From an uncultured Bacilli bacterium (GTDB taxonomy: Bacteria > Bacillota_I > Bacilli_A > RF39 > UBA660), in contig CANRAC010000061.1 of NCBI GenBank assembly GCA_947628495.1, positions 1 to 6,162 of the forward strand: DNA of 6,162 nt. Reading direction: 5' to 3'. Each line of letters starts with the position of its first letter. Positions within the stretch are counted from its first letter, which is position 1. This document shows, in pieces, positions 5,737 through 6,162 of this stretch. The notes beneath the pieces were generated by a model, which saw only the letters and a program-made list of their open reading frames with translations, did no database searches and was not told the DNA's origin. The position numbers were made by a program, and so were the translations under genes.

Positions 5737-5767
5737 TTGACATTAACACTAGGGGGGGGGGTATAAT
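5737..5767 (+). promoter_or_regulatory. Promoter with G10 tract in the spacer, probably phase-variable
   Basis: A perfect -35 TTGACA (5737-5742) and a perfect -10 TATAAT (5762-5767) flank a 19-bp spacer (5743-5761). The last ten spacer bases, directly against the -10, are an uninterrupted G run. Optimal sigma-A spacing is 17 bp, so this allele should be weak; loss of two G would restore the optimum and loss or gain of others would tune output. The layout matches known phase-variable promoters such as neisserial porA, where poly-G length between -35 and -10 sets expression. The predicted transcription start is near 5774. Confidence 0.82.
5752..5761 (+). repeat. Homopolymeric G10 tract
   Basis: Ten consecutive G in DNA that is otherwise extremely AT-rich; no other G or C run in the window approaches it. 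It is long enough to slip during replication. Its length in the assembly may itself be a consensus of mixed lengths. Confidence 0.95.
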
Positions 5768-5791
5768 AAAGTATATAAGAATAATATATAC

Positions 5792-5804
5792 GGAGGTTAC
5801 CCTC
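5792..5804 (+). promoter_or_regulatory. Shine-Dalgarno inside a small hairpin at the start of the last gene
   Basis: The ribosome site GGAGG (5792-5796) ends 8 nt before ATG 5805, good spacing. Its GAGG (5793-5796) is complementary to CCTC (5801-5804), which directly abuts the ATG, with a TTAC loop: a four-pair, mostly G-C hairpin. In the mRNA it could partly hide the ribosome site. It is small, so the effect may be slight. Confidence 0.4.
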
Positions 5805-6162
5805 ATGAATCAAAAAAGAATAGAAAAAGAAATAAAAAAGGCGCAGAAAAAAGGAATATATAATCCTAAATTAAAACTAGGAATAGTAGCCCTAATATTA
5901 GTAATAGGAACAGTAATAGGAGTATCATATGCGTATTATACTGGAACATCAACTAATACATTAACCATAAAAGGAACGGTAAGTAAAAGAATAAATATAA
6001 GAGTAGAAGCAGGAGAGCATGGCCATGTAAATGAAACAACATTTGCAACTAAACAAACAGATTATGGAACTGCAACAGGGGCTTTTTACATAAGTCCAAA
6101 CTCAGGATATCAATATAAAAGTACAAGTTGCAAAGAAAGTAATAGTAGCACAGATGTAACAA
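5805..6162 (+). CDS. Exported protein with SipW-type signal sequence, incomplete at window edge
   Basis: The first 119 residues are present; the frame is open to the edge. Residues 1-23 are a long basic cytoplasmic head (Lys-rich), 24-43 a hydrophobic segment ending GVSYAYYTGTSTNTLTIKG. This resembles SipW-dependent signal sequences of TasA/camelysin proteins (compare G..TFAYFSD....NTF.AG), with possible cleavage after SYA (41-43). The exported part is rich in Thr, Ser, Asn and Gly; GAFYISPNSGYQYKSTSC (92-109) looks like the start of a beta-rich surface repeat (F.I.PNSGY...S..C) with one Cys at 109. The start is fixed by GGAGG 8 nt upstream. All 11 Ile codons are ATA and all 8 Val codons are GTA, unlike the mixed use of the neighbouring genes. 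Expression is probably controlled by the G10 promoter upstream. Function unknown; a surface fibre or adhesin component is possible. Confidence 0.85.
   Translation, partial: MNQKRIEKEIKKAQKKGIYNPKLKLGIVALILVIGTVIGVSYAYYTGTSTNTLTIKGTVSKRINIRVEAGEHGHVNETTFATKQTDYGTATGAFYISPNSGYQYKSTSCKESNSSTDVT

Noticed and set aside
5637..5746. GACATTAA found at 5637-5644 and again at the -35 (5739-5746), as a duplicated promoter
   Set aside because: The upstream copy lacks TTGACA (it reads GGGACA) and no suitable -10 follows at 16-18 bp; flanks do not match.
5752..5761. G10 tract as a G-quadruplex element
   Set aside because: A single G run cannot supply four separate G-tracts for a usual intramolecular quadruplex; its place in the promoter spacer explains it better.
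5616..5783. Inverted repeat TATTCTTA / TAAGAATA flanking the poly-G promoter, as a possible invertible promoter
   Set aside because: Only 8 bp in very AT-rich DNA, no longer arms and no recombinase gene in view; most likely chance.
1..6162. TGA=Trp (mycoplasma) genetic code
   Set aside because: All 11 Trp codons in these genes are TGG and no gene needs TGA read-through, although no gene here happens to use TGA as its stop.

Overview
The window comes from a very AT-rich, low-GC Gram-positive (Firmicutes/Bacilli-type) genome. Signs of this are strong purine-rich Shine-Dalgarno sequences before every gene, a bacillus-like TrmB, a YtxH-family protein with a coiled-coil membrane protein upstream, a lipobox lipoprotein, and U-tract terminators. 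All 11 tryptophans in the genes read here are TGG and no in-frame TGA is needed, so the standard code applies and this is not a TGA=Trp mycoplasma. An uncultured gut Bacilli lineage (RF39- or Erysipelotrichales-like) is a reasonable guess, but it is inference only.

Layout. On the minus strand, positions 59-379 encode a small Met/Pro/Asn-rich protein with a coiled-coil C-terminal half and its own terminator (21-45) and promoter. Divergent from it on the plus strand is trmB (448-1077), a tRNA m7G46 methyltransferase. An extended -10 promoter (about 1100-1108) then starts a tight four-gene envelope operon: a lipoprotein (1132-1773), a charge-segregated disordered protein with a possible amphipathic membrane anchor (1788-2603, GTG start), a one-TM coiled-coil DUF948-like protein (2603-2920) and a YtxH-family protein (2902-3357). 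Junctions within the operon are 14 nt, a 1-nt overlap and a 19-nt overlap. It ends in a terminator whose stem contains the ytxH stop codon and whose T-tract runs directly into the -35 box of the next promoter. That promoter drives a 715-residue surface protein (3421-5568) with a signal sequence, three Ig-like repeats, a six-cysteine insert, three cadherin-like beta-sandwich repeats and a C-terminal membrane anchor. A strong terminator follows.

The most interesting part is the 236-nt region 5569-5804 and the gene after it. A consensus -35 (TTGACA) and a consensus -10 (TATAAT) are separated by 19 bp, of which the last 10 are an uninterrupted G10 tract. This is the layout of a slipped-strand phase-variable promoter (compare neisserial porA). 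Three TTTGCAA-type boxes spaced exactly 24 bp apart lie upstream, and a small hairpin covers the Shine-Dalgarno downstream. The gene it drives (5805 to the window edge, incomplete) encodes a secreted or anchored protein whose signal sequence resembles SipW-dependent (TasA/camelysin) ones. Its codon use differs from that of its neighbours, with every Ile ATA and every Val GTA.

Read together, the right half is a cell-surface locus: one large constitutive-looking adhesin-like protein, followed by a second exported protein whose expression is probably switched by G-tract length. No RNA gene, CRISPR array, insertion sequence or prophage gene was seen.
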